A stretch of 64,000 nucleotides of DNA from Humulus lupulus (GCF_963169125.1 NC_084802.1:34472607-34536606); one strand, 5' to 3'. Positions 1 through 12,645 are shown, counted from the stretch's first letter. Notes: generated by a model from the sequence alone, not told the origin. Program-made: numbers and translations.

Positions 1-1757
1 TTATGTCATTTTCTTCACAAAATGTATTGAATTCATTAGAGAAGTACTCTCCTCCTCTATCACTTCTTAACACCTTAATCTTTTTATTTGGTTGATTTTC
101 AACTTCTAATTTATACAATTTAAAAGCATCAAAAGTTTCATCTTTATGATTTAAAAGGAACACATAGGTATATCTACAAAAATCATCTATAAAAGTAAGA
201 AAATATCTTTTACCACATCTAGTTAAAACACCATTTCATTCACAAAGATCACTATAGATTAAATCTAGTAAATTAGATGGTCTTTCTACACTAGGAAAAG
301 GTTTCTTAATCATTTTCGCCTTAACACATGTTTCACATTTACCATAGTTTTTAATATTGCATGCAATCATACCACCTTTTACTACTCTTTTCATAGTTGA
401 AAAACCTACATGCGATAGTCTAAGATGCCACAAAAATAAAGAATCATACTCAACAATATAGGCAGAATTAGCATTTTTATTGATAACATTGAAAGTTACA
501 TCATTGGTGCACAATTTAACCATTCCCTCACAAGAGTACCCTTTTCCCAAGAATACATTTAATTTGGTAAGTATAAGTTTATCAGACTCAAAAACGGCTT
601 TAATGCCGGGCTTTCCGAGCAAATCACCACTTTCCAAGTTTCTACTCATTTCGGGAACATAAAGTACATTCACTAATGTAACTTTCTTGCCGGAGGTGAA
701 GTAGACTTCAATAGTACCTTTTCCAAGTACCTTGGATTTGCTCTCATTGCCCATTTGTATCTTATGGTTGCCCTTTGACTCTTCAAAGGTCTTGCACAAT
801 GATTTGTCATAGGTGACATGGACAGTGGCACATGTATCATACCACCACCCTTTCACCTTTCCTTGGACCGCATTCACCTCACTAAGGGTAGCAACTATGT
901 TTTCCTCTTGAGTTGCGTTCACCTTAGGTCCTTGTTGGTCTTTTCTATGCCTACACTCTCTAGCATAGTGACCATTTTTCCCACACACAAAGCAAGGACC
1001 TTTCTCGCCCTTAAACTTGTTTGGGTTGGTTTTTGGACCCAAAGGTTTCTCATTACCCTTTTTCCCTTTGTTTTTGGGATGTTTTGGTTGTGACACCGCA
1101 TTTGCTTTGGAAGTCTCTCCATTAGACCCCTCCACAAGTTTATCTCTACATATCGATACCTCTTCGATTCGAATATGCTTTTGGATCTCCTCCAAAGAAT
1201 AATCCTCATTTTTATGAAGGATTCTTTTCCTATAGCTCTTCCAAGTTGGTTGTAATTTAGCCACTATAGCACCAACTTGAAAGGCCTTGGGAAGCTCAAT
1301 CTTTAAAACTTTCAGTTTGTTAACAATTATTTGCAATTCATGAATTTGAGGAAGGATTGGTTTATCACCAAAAAATTTGAAATCGAAGTATTGAGATATC
1401 AAGAACTTTTTGGTACCTTCCTCTTCCGCCTTAAACTTTTTCTCAAGTGCATCCCATATCTCCTTGGCCGATTTGGTCTCGGTGTAGAGGTCATAGAGCC
1501 TATCGAAAAGGGCATTGAGGATATGACCCTACAAAGGAGATTGTCCTCCTCCATCTTCCTTCTCTTCTCCACCTCCTCAGGAGTGTCTTTGTCGGATGGC
1601 TCGGCTAGAGGTGCCAAGGATGACTCAAGGATGTAGGCTACTTGAGTGTTGTCAAAAGGAATTTCACCTTGTCTTGCCACCTAGTGAAATTGGATCCATC
1701 AAACCTATCCAACCTCACTAGGTCTTGGTTCATGATCTTGATGGTCTCACCTTCCAT
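1..1757 (-). pseudogene. copia gag-pol polyprotein, broken (gag, zinc knuckle, pre-integrase, integrase start)
   Basis: The likely gag start is the ATG at 1755-1757, 29 bases after the LTR. That frame meets a TAG near 1635 and continues in another frame (1399-1680), then in a third (236-1402), so gag has at least two frameshifts. The long segment holds a CCHC knuckle (CFVCGKNGHYARECRH, about residues 137-152 of that ORF) and the GAG-pre-integrase signature (LFLWHLRLSHVG, then C-x2-C). A TGA at 236-238 follows SDLCE. The same frame then stays open to base 1 through the integrase core (FIDDF and SDRGGEY, the first two acidic residues). The element should encode a polyprotein for reverse transcription and integration. 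This copy cannot make it without readthrough and frameshifting. Confidence 0.85.
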
Positions 1758-1785
1758 TGAAACAAACAAGGGATAAGGTTTTGAA

Positions 1786-2970
1786 TGTTAGGAAAATATG
1801 TATTTTGCCTTAATGGAAATAATAATAAATTACAACTCTATGCAATATATTACAAATAAATAATGATTGATTAAAAAGAGTTACAACTATATAACTGAAA
1901 ATACAAATAAACTAAAGAACAAGAAGAAGAGAAGAAGAATAGAATAGTGAAAATACAACTCAAATCAAAATATTACAAGTAAAGTAAAAGTGTTTGAAAT
2001 AAAGAAAAGAAGATTACAACTCAAAACAAGAAATACAAATAAACAAAAGAGAAGAATATGAAGATGAAGATGAAGAGAAAAAGAGTAGAAAGAAAGAACA
2101 AATAAACTAAATAGAAACAACTCTCACTCACACTACCAAAGTGAAGAGTGTTGGGGATCACCAACTTGAACAAGGTTTGAAACCTTTCTCCAAAAGCTTA
2201 TTTCCCCCTAACTCAAGCACTAAGAGATCTCTCACAGATTATAGGAAATGCTTTCTGGAATTATCAAGCCTCAAGGTGTTTCTAGCCAAGTGCTCTAATT
2301 GATAGAAATGTTGTGTCTTACAAGTTAGCTATAGGCTCCTATTTATAGAGTTTAGAGACACCCTCTGAATTTCAAATTCCACCAACCCCATGTCTATTAC
2401 CAATGTTTAATTGGATTAATATGGAATTAAAAAGAATATTTGGGAGTTATTTGGTTTTTTTGAGCCGTTCAACAAAGATTGAAAAAACTGAAAAAATGGT
2501 CAGTTTTTAGCCTGTGGCTACGGCCAGAGACATTAGTGGCCACGGCCACTAGCCTCTGTCCCACAGGCCGCGGCCACCAACATTCAGTGGCCGCGGCCAA
2601 CGACCATTTTCAACACTAAAAAATGTGCTGTTTTTCCAAACGGTTCCAAACCCTCCCAAATGATTTTGTAACTCCCAAAACACATTATTGGGGTTAAAAT
2701 CATATCTCTAACAGCCATATCACATATGACTTTATGAAATTCATCTCAATATTGTGTAACAAAAAATTTACACAATAAGGGTAATATTTGGAAGTTACAA
2801 ATTTGTAACACCAAATATGTTACATTATTTGGATATATCAAATATATCTAAATATTGTAACTCTCTATTATATGTTACAATATGTGACACTCATTGTCAC
2901 ATTTATTTAATCTAAAACATTATATTATAATATAATATAATATTACATTATATTATAAAATAATATAACA
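1786..2970 (-). repeat. copia 5' LTR
   Basis: On the minus strand the LTR starts TGTTA at 2970 and ends TAACA at 1786, a perfect 5-bp terminal inverted repeat. It lies just upstream of the gag ATG. It contains a TATA box (minus, 2347-2338) and, upstream of it, a GC-rich patch at 2512-2605 with two copies of the palindrome GGCCGCGGCC (2566-2575 and 2589-2598). The second LTR is outside the window, so the inner boundary at 1786 is inferred from the TG/CA ends. No convincing tRNA primer site follows it. Confidence 0.7.
2338..2347 (-). promoter_or_regulatory. TATA box of the copia LTR
   Basis: TATAAATAGG on the minus strand, in the middle of the LTR and about 580 bases before the gag ATG. It marks the probable U3/R transition. 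The same decamer occurs in the family-A LTRs in this window. Confidence 0.6.
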
Positions 2971-3133
2971 TAAAACTGTTTAATTATATAAAGTGAAACT
3001 TTTGAGACCAAAACCTTTTTAATCCTAGCTCATACATGTTTAGTGACACGTTTTTAAATTAATGACTTGATTAGCAAGTCTTGCACCTTTATAAGTACAC
3101 AATGTAGCGGTCTTTGCTATCCAGGGCGTTACA
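2971..3133 (+). repeat. 3' tail of the G1 5' LTR
   Basis: These bases align with 17130-17292 at the end of the 3' LTR and finish with the same GGGCGTTACA. The rest of this LTR lies beyond the copia insertion, off the left edge. Confidence 0.92.
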
Positions 3134-3136
3134 ACT

Positions 3137-3148
3137 TGGTATTAGAGA
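3137..3148 (+). other. primer binding site of G1 (initiator tRNA-Met type)
   Basis: TGGTATTAGAGA starts three bases after the LTR end and matches the usual plant methionine primer site TGGTATCAGAGC at 10 of 12 positions. Confidence 0.75.
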
Positions 3149-4790
3149 CTCCTAGGTTTAAGGGTTCCTGAAGACAGGCTGGACATGTACATTCGCTGCT
3201 AGAGACATGCTCAATTCAGGGTTTGGTAATGTGTATATGTGTTTATATGCTTATATGCCTGAAATGAGTTATGAATGTTGTTATTTATTGGATTAATAGG
3301 AAGCATGAGATACTGATAGGGCCTGGCCCTTGATTGTTGTGTGAGAATATTGAGGCATGTTTATTAGCATCACCGTGCATGTAAATGAATATTTGGATGA
3401 TTAAATTGCATATTATGTATGGATGAATGCTTGATTCATAGCTATTGTGTGAAGAGATTGGGGCATGCTTATTAGGAGCCAGTGCATGTGGATAAATGCC
3501 TATATGCTGATTGTCTGTGATTGGTTATGTTCCATTGGTGGATTTTGGAGAAGTATTTACCCTGTCATCATGGTCTGACTGCCGAGTCGTTGATTGCAGA
3601 TTGACTTGGATAGCTATGCGTCCAAGAAAATCTACGCGACTAGCCAGCACTAGGTCTGGGATCGGGGGTGATGACCAGGGCCAGATTCCTCTTCCAGTCC
3701 CTGAGAACTGGCAGCAACTCATAGCAGATATGCAGGCTCGACTACAGAGCCAGGATGAACAGATTCGCCTACTGCGACAGCAGGCTCCATCAGGGAGCAC
3801 TGTCCTTATTGTACCACCTGCAGTGGTACCAACTGTACAGTCTGGGGAGGTTAGGAACATGTGGGAGTCGTTATATGAGTGGTTCAGGAAGCAGGAACCT
3901 CCAATCTTTGAGTGGGGACCTGATCCACTAAAGGGCGAGCAATGGCTGACTATGATTACTACTATCCTGGATTTCATGAGGATAGAGGGACATGACAGAG
4001 TGGCCTGTGCCACGTATATGTTGAGAGATGATGCCTGCATCTGGTGGGAAGTGGCATCGTGTAGAGTCCCATAATTTACTTAGCTAGTTAGATAGTAGTA
4101 GTAGTAGTAGTAATAGCTAGTATTAGTTATAGTATGTTCATTACTGTGGATTTTGGTTCAAGCCGGGACTTAGTTAGAAACTCCTAGCAATAGTTATAGA
4201 TTTTATAAGTTTAACCTATAGTTTAAGAATATTAATTATAACATAAGATTTGATTAATATTGCTAGTTATTAATATGATAATTATTATAACCTAAGGTTT
4301 AGATAGAGCTAATAAGAATATGACATTTTTCATGAGCATGGATTATTCCTAAGGTTTAGATAGAGCCAATAGGAATATGACATTTGTCATATGTATGATT
4401 ATTAAGAAATTATTATTTTAATGATAAAATAAGAGAAATATAAGACTTAGTCTTCACCAGAATTTGTTAGGAGCATGACATTTCTCACAATTTTATTTAT
4501 TTGTGATTTAGATAATTAAATAGATTTTTCGTAACTTTAGGGTACTGTAACTTCCAACCTATTTTTGACTCAGTTATGTTATGAATTCCGAAAAATAGTA
4601 TTTCTAAAAAGTTATAAATAATTTAATTATCTTTCTAATGGTATAAAGATATTCTAAATCGGAGTCCTACAGCTCTAGATATGTTAATTTTACTGTAGGT
4701 TAGTTTAGAGTTACGGGATTTAAAAAGTTGGAAGTTAGGATTCCATTTTAAATTTGGATTATAATTAGAAGATTTTTATTCCTAGAACTC

Positions 4791-4800
4791 TATAAATAGG
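4791..4800 (+). promoter_or_regulatory. TATA box of the family-A LTR A1
   Basis: TATAAATAGG followed by ACCTAG. The same sequence lies at the matching place in the other two family-A LTRs, so it is the probable U3 promoter of the family. Confidence 0.65.
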
Positions 4801-5822
4801 ACCTAGCACCAAGCTTTTTTGTTCATTCTTCAAGCATTGATCAGAGCCTTCTAGGTGCTAGTGAGACTATAGAGTGATAAACACTTGGGTTGGGGTTATA
4901 AGCTTTGTCAATCTAAGCTTATTAGACACTTGGGAAGTAAGGTTCATAGAGTGTATTTCAGTTTCGAGGTGTAGTTCGGTCATAGCAATTTCAAAGGTAT
5001 TCCTATTCTTAGTTCCTTTTCTGTATTGTTAGTTCTTATAGTTTTTCTCTACTCAAATCCTAACTCGTATTCTCTATTCTTGGTTAGGCATCTAAGATCT
5101 TGAACGTAAGATTCTTATTGGTAACTATCTTCTCGATAGTTTAGTTCATTCTTCTTCATCTCTTTCTTTTAGAAAACTCACCTCTCTATTTATGGTTTTT
5201 AGGAGTGTTCCAAAGTCCCGATCTTGTTCTCATATCCCGGTTTTTGGTAAGGAAAATATGATAGATCTTGTATGTTTGTATGATATGTTATGCTATGTTT
5301 ATGTTATGATAAGTTTATGTTATGATATGTTTATGCTATAATAAGTATATGCATGATATGTTTTGTAGTCCTTGGGCATATGACTTGTTTAGATAACAAG
5401 CCCCAAGATTATGTTTTTAGTCGCTTGGGCATATGACTTGCTTAGATAGCAAGCCCCAAGATTATTTTATCATTTTCATGGTTTAGAGTTATGGTTTACC
5501 CTACCTCAGATATTAGACAGGGGACCTAGATGGGTTATCATATACTACAATGTGATCTAACCTACCTCAGATATTAGACAGGGGACCTAGATGATTTATC
5601 ACATGCCATGTTAATGAGTTAATGGCCATTAATATTGTAGTCCTATATGATATACGTTTTTATAGTCATATGTTTTTAGTGTATGCTTATGATTTATTAT
5701 GTATGTTTTAAATAGTATTATGTTTTATAGTATATGATGTAGTTTTATGCTTAAGATATATGATGTATGTTTTTAGTAGGTTTTCCTTGCTGGGCATTAG
5801 GCTCCTTCATTTATTTATAGTG

Positions 5823-8557
5823 TGTAACGCCCCAAACTCCAGGGACCGTTACAGTGTGCCTTGTAAACAGTGCTAAACTCGCTAACCGAGTCATTTGGCC
5901 AAAATCATGAACTAAGTATGATTAGCGGTTTAGGGATTAAAAACTTTGGTTAGGGTGTAACGTTTCACTAGAACGTTTAATTTATACATTGGGATCCCGA
6001 AAATAAAGTTTCAGAGTTTATTACAGAAAACATTTACAACAGGCCGTTCTAAGCGGCAAAACAGGGTTCAACCCTAGTTCCACTTTAAACCTCGGCCGTG
6101 GCGGACGAGCAGCTGCATACGTACACATCATCACCTAAACCCTCCAACTCAAGGATGGTCCAGCTTCCTCTTGCCTTTACCTGCACCACGTAGCACTCGT
6201 GAGCCAAAGCCCAGCAAGAAAACACAATAAATAAAGAATGATATAATATCAACAACAATCATAATAACCATCCAGGACTATCAGTCCAAGCAAATAAGTG
6301 ACAATAGCCAAAAGTCACAATAATGAGCATCGCTCCTTCTAGCCATGTGACGATAGGGTCACCAGGGCTTAACCGATAAGTGATCCTTTCAAAAGTTTGA
6401 TTAGGACAGGTGCATGGTGAATGGTCACCAACATAACCTTCCTCCCGACTCTAGAGTCGTTCCATGGATAGTGTCCCTTGGCCGTGTGACAAACAGTCAC
6501 CGGGGTCATATACCTTGGCCATAAACATCTGGTCATGGACTAGGCAAGCGCTTATAAGTTGTCATTGACCTTCTGGTCGGTCCAGCATTAATACCCCATA
6601 TGAGTCACTCAATGTCGACCTCGATTAGATCTAATCTTTATCTGGCCCGGCGTTCACAACGCACTGCCACTTCTGACCCTTGGGTCGGTAAAACACGACC
6701 AGTGCTCAGCCCGTGGTGAACTTAACTTATAAGTCACAGCCTCACAGACGGATCTGACACCATTGTCGATTCTGACTAATAAGTCAGCGCCATACACAGG
6801 TAAGCCATGCCACCAAACATATTTCACATGTTCAATATCCATAACAAGGTATCCAGCATGCTTACTTAACAGATACTAGCACCATTAGAACCATGCACAA
6901 CACAGAGGCTCAAGATCTGGACAATATCATACCCAGTATACAAACCATGTCCTAATCACATGTTTCTCATGCATCACATGCAATATATCCAGCAGTTCGA
7001 CATGTTCCAATAACAGCCATGCATGTCATGTTTAATAATCAACCAACATGCACCAAGAATAGCCATGCATGTCATACATAATAATCAACCGACGTGCATC
7101 AATAATAACCACGCGTGTCGTACTCAATAATCAACCAACATGCATCATAATAACCATGCATGTCACATATACACAGGGTGCAGTTTTCTTACCTCAAAGT
7201 CGAGCTAGAACGATTAAACGAACGACCCTTGAGAATGATCAAATTTTAGTCCTTTAGCGGTCACCTAGTCATAACCAAATAATCTCCAATTAATAAAAAT
7301 TACCAAAGATAGGGTCTTAACCTAAACCCCACTCTCGGAACCTCGAAACATGCCCACATAGTGAGTAGATTCGATCCCGGGCCTTAAAGATTGAAACCCC
7401 AAGCCAAAAGCCCTTAAAAACACCCAAAACAGGGTTCTGAAGGAGCAGGGTAGCGCTACAGCGCTGCCCTTCTAGCGCCCCAGCGCTCAAGGCAGAACCA
7501 CAAACCGCCCAGCCTCCCTGCAGGTAGCGCTGTAGCGCCCTATACTGGGCGCTGTAGCGCTACCTTCAGCCAGCCAATTCCCAGATTTCCCTTCTTTCGA
7601 TTCTACCATTTCTAACCCAATCCAAAAGCTTCCAAGCACCAAATTAACTCCCAAATGAACCCAAATACCACCTCCACATGTCCTAGGGACCACAACCCCA
7701 AGAACCCTAGCCAAAACTCCAAACAATTCCCAAGTTTCCAACCCAAAAACCAACTGAAACTTAACTTAGAAAACAGAGCAAAATCAAGAGTTCTAGTGGC
7801 TAGAAACTCACCTTAATCCCAGAAACACACCCTCTTCAATGGTGGAGCACAACCCTAGCTTGGCTAAGCTTGGTTCCTTGGCTTAATTCCTTAAACTGAG
7901 CTTGAAAATCCAAAGAGAAAAGAGGAAGAAAATCTATCGGGAGAGAAGGAAAAGAAACTCTGTTTTTGTTACTCTTCTATAGCCTTAATGGCTGATATAT
8001 ATCTCTTAGGGTAAAAAGGACCTAAATACCCTTAGGTCTAAAAATGAAACCTTAACAACCACCAGGGACAAAACCGTCCTTTCGCACCTTTCTCGTTAAT
8101 TATAATTAACGCTCTCAAATTCCCGCTATTCTCAATATTCCCAAATACCAATAAATCATATCCCATTACCCCTTTAATTCCCGGTAATGCTCTAATCATT
8201 AAATTCACCCCGAGACTCACCCCGAGCCCCGGGCTTAAACCCGTTATGACTAGACCAAACACTTGCAGCTCATGATCGTCTCATGTCGAAAAGCTCGAAC
8301 CAATCCACCTTATAATGTGGCTATACTAATTAATCACAATCATGCACCCTAGATACACAATTACGCCCATAGCAGCCAAATTACTAAAATGCCCTCATAA
8401 TTAACGTGTGAGCCCATATGCATGCATTCACCATCATATAATAATATAATTCTCGTAAACATGCATATAATCATTAAATACTATAATAAATCAATTATGG
8501 CCCTCCCGGCCTCCTAATCAAGGTCCTAAACCTTATTAGGAAATTTGGGGCATTACA
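5823..8557 (-). mobile_element. B1: family-B solo LTR (minus) nested in A1
   Basis: On the plus strand it starts TGTAACGCCCC at 5823 and ends GGGCATTACA at 8557, with TAGTG at 5818-5822 and 8558-8562 as a perfect TSD. Read on the minus strand it starts TGTAATGCCCC and proceeds through a stretch similar to the start of the G1 3' LTR (GATTAGGAGGCCGGGAGGGC), so it is a relative of the G1 LTR in opposite orientation. It has no coding sequence: open frames of 60-90 codons inside it are chance. It carries a patch of AGCGCT palindromes (about 7449-7563), the palindrome CGACTCTAGAGTCG (6446-6459) and GC-rich blocks. At 2735 bp it is the longest complete LTR of the family here. Confidence 0.93.
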
Positions 8558-9290
8558 TAGTGTGATGCAGGAAAATGATTATGGAAGGTGGAAGGATTCT
8601 TGGTTGCTTGGCTTGTGTGTTGAGGATGGAAGGAATGTGTGGACTGCATGTCGATCGAGGATGAAGTTATTTATTTTTTTAGTCTTTTAAATCATGTTTT
8701 TTTTTCCGCATTTAGTTTTGTAAACAATTTTCTTTAGTTTAAAATTATGTTTTATGTTTTAAACAATGGGTACCCATGCCATATTTTCTATTATTATGTA
8801 TTTGATACAATATTTCAAGATTTAATAAAGTTAGTTATATTATTTCTTATGTATCTTTCCCAAAATAGTAGTTATGTATAGTAGATCTAATGGTCCAAGG
8901 TCTTAGAAATAGTTGGGTCATTACACATCGCAGACTAGGGATGTTACCGCTTTGAATTGGGAAGGCTTCAAAGACTTGTTAAGTCAGAAATATTACAATG
9001 TTTCCGTCAGGGAAGCTGGTCCTGATAGGAGGGGTTGGGGTGGACAGGGTGGCGACGAGGCATGGCGAACCTATCCGAAGTGCCCGAGGTGTAGAAGACG
9101 CCATCTGGGTGAGTTTCGGGCCAAGGCTTGCTTTGTGTGTGGAACAGTGGGGCATCTTAGGAAAGACTGCCCAATAGTGAAGAAAGGTGAAGCAGGAAAG
9201 GTGGATAGCTTGACTCCAGCTCGAGTATTCACCTTGACTCAGGCAGAGGCCGACGCTAGTCCCTCGGTGGTGACAGGTCAGCTTTCTAGC

Positions 9291-11016
9291 ACTGGCTCTC
9301 CTTTTACTGTATTGATTAATTCTGGTGCTAAACATTCCTTTGTTTCTAGTAAAGTGATTGATAGATTGTGTAGACCTAGTGAATATCATACTGCAGGGTT
9401 TGGGACTTTATTGCTACAGGGGAACTGGTAGTTTCTAGGAGATGGATTAGGGCATTGCCAGTGATGGTTGATAGTAGAGAACTTTCGGTGGATCTGATTG
9501 AGTTAGATATGGAGGATTTTGATATGATCTTAGGGATGGATTGATTGGTCAGGTATGGAGCTACTATTGACTGCAGGAAGAAGATGGTGACTTTTGAGCC
9601 TGAGGGCGAGGAGCCTTTTGTCTTTGTGGGTGCGGTGTCTGGACCCCACGTACCCATGATTTCAGCATTGAGAGCCAGAGACTTGTTACATGGTGGATGT
9701 ATAGGTTTTCTGGCTAGTGTGGTGGATACTACTAGGGTTATGCCGGCAGGGCCGGGAGAGACTAGATTGGTGTGTGAATTCTTAGATGTATTTCCTGAGG
9801 ATCTACTAGGGTTGCCACCGCGCAGGCAGATATTGTTTGAGTTTGAGTTAGCACTGGGGACATAACCAGTATCCAGGACACCGTACAGGATGGCACCAGC
9901 AGAGTTGAAGGAATTGAAGATACAGTTGCAAGAACTTCTGGATTTGGGATTCATCAGGCCTAGTTATTCTCCATGGGGCGCTCTAGTGTTGTTTGTTAAA
10001 AAGAAGGATGGGACTTTGAGGATGTGTATAGATTATAGAGAATTGAACAAGTTGACTATCAAGAATAAGTACCCTCTACTAAGGATTGATGACTTGTTCG
10101 ATCAACTGCAAGGAAAGACGGTGTTCTCAAAGATTGATCTTCGATCTGGTTATCACCAGCTGAGGATCAAAGATGAGGATATACCAAAGACAACCTTTCA
10201 GATGCGATATGGGCACTATGAGTTCTTGGTCATGTCTTTCGGTTTGACCAATGCTCGGCAGCTTTTATGGATTTGATGAACAGGGTGTTCAAGGACTTCT
10301 TGGATCAGTTCGTCGTTGTCTTCATCGATGACATCTTGGTATACTCCAGTTCAAAGGCAGAGCATGAGCAGCATCTTTGAAAAGTTTTACAGAGGTTAAG
10401 GGAGCATCAGTTGTATGCCAAGTTTAAGAAGTGTGAGTTTTGGTTGCCAGAGGTGACTTTTCTTGGGCATATAGTTGGAGCAGAAGGGATTAAGGTAAAT
10501 CCGTCCAAGGTAGAAGCAGTAAGAGATTGGCTGAGGCCAAGGAGCGCCTCGGAGGTGCAGAGTTTCCTTGGGTTTGCAGGTTATTACAGACGGTTCGTAG
10601 AGGGGGTTTCAAAGATTTCTTCACCAATTACAGAGTTGACGAGGAAGAATCAGAAGTTTGTTTGGTCAGAGAAGTGTGAGAACAGTTTCCAAGAGTTGAA
10701 GCGACGGCTTATTTCTGCACCTGTTCTGAGTCTTCCTTCGAAGGAAGGAAAGTTTGTGGTTTACTGTGATGCATCGAGGATGGGTTTAGGCTGTGTGCTG
10801 ATGCAGAATGAGAAAGTTATAGCCTATGCATCACAACAGCTGAAGGAGTATGAGCAGCGGTATCCTACTCATGATTTGGAACTGGCGGCACTGGTGTTCG
10901 CACTGAAGGTTTGGCGGCATTATTTGTATGGGGAGAAGTGCGAGATATACACTGACCACAAGAGTTTGAAATATTTCTTCACTCAGAAAGATCTGAACAT
11001 GAGATAGAGGCGTTGG
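9291..11016 (+). pseudogene. G1 protease, reverse transcriptase and RNase H, broken
   Basis: The protease motif reads LINSGAKHSF (about 9313-9342). Retropepsins need D-[ST]-G, so the catalytic Asp has become Asn. Stops follow at about 9429 and at 9542-9544 (TGA in GMD*L, from a Trp codon). RT spans about 9890-10460 with the expected blocks ([34 protein letters not shown]). A one-base deletion near 10255 breaks it in the TNAP motif and a TGA at 10378-10380 follows it. RNase H (about 10735-11000) keeps [13 protein letters not shown] and [14 protein letters not shown] at 11005-11007 interrupts MRxRRWLEL. It should convert genomic RNA into DNA for integration. It is not translatable as one protein. 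Confidence 0.9.
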
Positions 11017-12645
11017 TTGGAGTTGGTTAAGGATTATGACTGTGATATCCTTTACCACCCAGGGAAAGCCAATGTGGTGGCGGGTGCATTGAGCCGGAGG
11101 GGCCCAGTGCAATTATACAGCTCCACCCAGATCTCGAGGGAGTTAGCAGATGAAATGACCAGAGCAAGAATAGAATTGGTGGTGGGCCAGTTAGCTAATA
11201 TTACCTTGCAGTCGACCTTGCTGGAGAGGATTAAGGAGGGGAAAATGGTGGATGCGCAGTTGCAGGAAGTTAGGCAGCATGTTTTAGCGGGGACAGATAA
11301 GGATTATACTGTCTCTGAGACTGGTATGCTTCGATATCAGGGGTGGATTTGTGTTCCAGCATATGAGGGGATCAGACGGGAGATACTGGATGAGTCTCAC
11401 ACTACGCCATACTCGCTTCATCCGGGTACCACGAAGATGTATCAGGATCTACGGGCATTATACTGGTGGGCCGGGATGAAGAAGGATGTGGTAGAGTATG
11501 TGTCTAGATGTTTGACATGTCAGCAGGTAAAGGCTGAGCATCAGCGACCAGCGAGATTGCTTCAACCTTTGGGTATCCCAGAATGGAAATGGGAGGACAT
11601 TATGATGGATTTTGTGGGAGGACTACCCAGGATAGCAGGACTTTGTGACTCGGTGTGGGTAATAGTACACAGATACACCAAGTCAGCTCATTTTCTACCA
11701 GTGAAGTCGACCTATACAGTAGAACAGTATGCCGAGTTGTATGTGAGGGAGATAGTTCGTCTCCATGGGGTTCCAAAGTCTATTGTGTCTGATCGAGATC
11801 ACATCTTTACCTCTAAGTTTTGGGGAGCTCTGTAGAAAGCCATGGGGACTCAGTTAAAATTTAGCACAGCTTTTCATTCTTAGAATGATGGACAGTCTGA
11901 GAGGATGATTCAAGTATTGGAGGACATGCTTAGGGCGTGTGTGATTGATTTCGACGGGTCTTGCAGTAAGTACTTACCATTGATTGAATTCTCGTATAAC
12001 AACAGTTATCAGTCCACGATTGGGGTGGCCCCTTATGAGATGTTATATGGGAGAAAATGTAGATCACCCATACATTGGGATGAGATGGGTGAGAGGAGGT
12101 ACTTAGGGCCAGATATGGTTCAGAAGACTAATGAGGCTATTGAGAAGATTCGAGCCAGAATGCTTGCGTCGAAGAGTAGACAGAAAAGCTACACTGATCC
12201 TAAGCGTAGGAATGTGGAGTTCCAGGTCGGGGACCACGTGTTTCTGCGAGTCTCACCATTGAGAGGGGTAAGGAGATTTGGAGTAAAGGGCAAGCTGAGC
12301 CCTCGGTTTTTTGGACCTTTCGAGGTTCTAGAAAAAGTTGGGTAGGTGGCTTATAGGTTGGCCTTGCCACCATCGCTGTCAGGGGTTCACGATGTGTTCC
12401 ATGTTTCCATGTTGCGGAAGTATGTTTCAGATACAACACACGTACTAAAGTATGAGGACTTAGAGTTACAGACATATTTGTCCTATGAGGAGCGACCAGT
12501 TCAGATTCTGGATCGAAAGGACAAAGTCTTACGGAATAAGACAATTCCGTTAGTTAAGGTGTTGTGGAGAAATAGCAAGGTCGAGGAAGTGACCTGGGAG
12601 TTAGAATCAGCGATGCAGGATCAATATCCCGAGCTATTCAGGTAA
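11017..12645 (+). pseudogene. G1 integrase and chromodomain, broken
   Basis: The segment opens with the end of RNase H (LVKDYDCDILYHPGKANVVA). The HHCC zinc finger follows (H-x-LHPG to CLTCQQVKAEH, about 11395-11540), then the DDE core with Asp in MDFVGGLP (about 11605) and Asp in VSDRDHIF (about 11790). The Glu-containing helix at DGQSERMI is present. TAG codons at 11833, 11881 and 12343 split the gene. The C-terminal part has the GPF module (RFFGPFEVLEK) and a chromodomain-like tail (VLWRNSKVEEVTWELE), which places the element among chromoviruses. The frame ends with TAA at 12643-12645, just before the purine tract. In active relatives the chromodomain helps choose the integration site. Confidence 0.9.

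Larger units (their letters stand above)
1..2970 (-). mobile_element. Ty1/copia LTR retrotransposon, 5' part, running off the left edge
   Basis: The minus strand carries, in order, a 1.2-kb LTR (2970 down to 1786), a gag start at 1757, a CCHC zinc knuckle, a GAG-pre-integrase domain and the start of the integrase core, the order typical of Ty1/copia. The right end reads ACA at 2968-2970 and abuts TAAAA (2971-2975), which belongs to the gypsy LTR beyond. The intact gypsy 3' LTR reads GTATAAAACTG at the matching place, so TAAAA is probably one copy of the 5-bp target duplication. The second copy, RT, RNase H and the 3' LTR lie left of the window. Confidence 0.88.
4060..8925 (+). mobile_element. 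A1: family-A solo LTR inserted in G1 gag (split by B1)
   Basis: The insert starts TGTAGAGTCC at 4060 and ends GGTCATTACA at 8925, flanked by CATCG at 4055-4059 and 8926-8930, a perfect 5-bp TSD. Removing it and one CATCG rejoins the gag frame. Without B1 (5823-8557) and its TSD it is about 2.1 kb, contains no coding region and resembles 23614-25507 and 60088-61829. It is therefore a solo LTR of an element whose internal region is not seen here. It has a TATA box at 4791-4800 and two direct repeats of a 45-50-base hairpin unit at about 5370-5470. Another repeated unit lies at about 5497-5600 (two copies of CCTACCTCAGATATTAGACA). Confidence 0.92.
3616..9290 (+). pseudogene. G1 gag, split by A1 and internally deleted
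   Basis: The likely start is ATG 3616 (MRPRKSTRLAST). An open frame continues upstream to 3511 without gag-like character. The first part includes a short coiled coil and the gag core (EPPIFEWGPDPLKGEQW, then YMLRDDACIWWEVAS). It stops at 4059 where A1 enters and resumes at 8931 in the same frame as QTRDVTALNWEGFKDLL. After QKYYNVSVREA it jumps to a basic linker, two CxxC pairs and a zinc knuckle (CFVCGTVGHLRKDC, about 9130-9171). Compared with the related gag at 54941-55828, the middle of the protein, including the TEYVTKFDELAKFA stretch, is missing. In an active element gag packages the RNA into virus-like particles. This copy is dead. Confidence 0.87.

Noticed and set aside
3525..4040. 171-codon minus-strand open frame opposite gag
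   Set aside because: Shadow of the G1 gag frame. The plus strand carries recognisable gag motifs.
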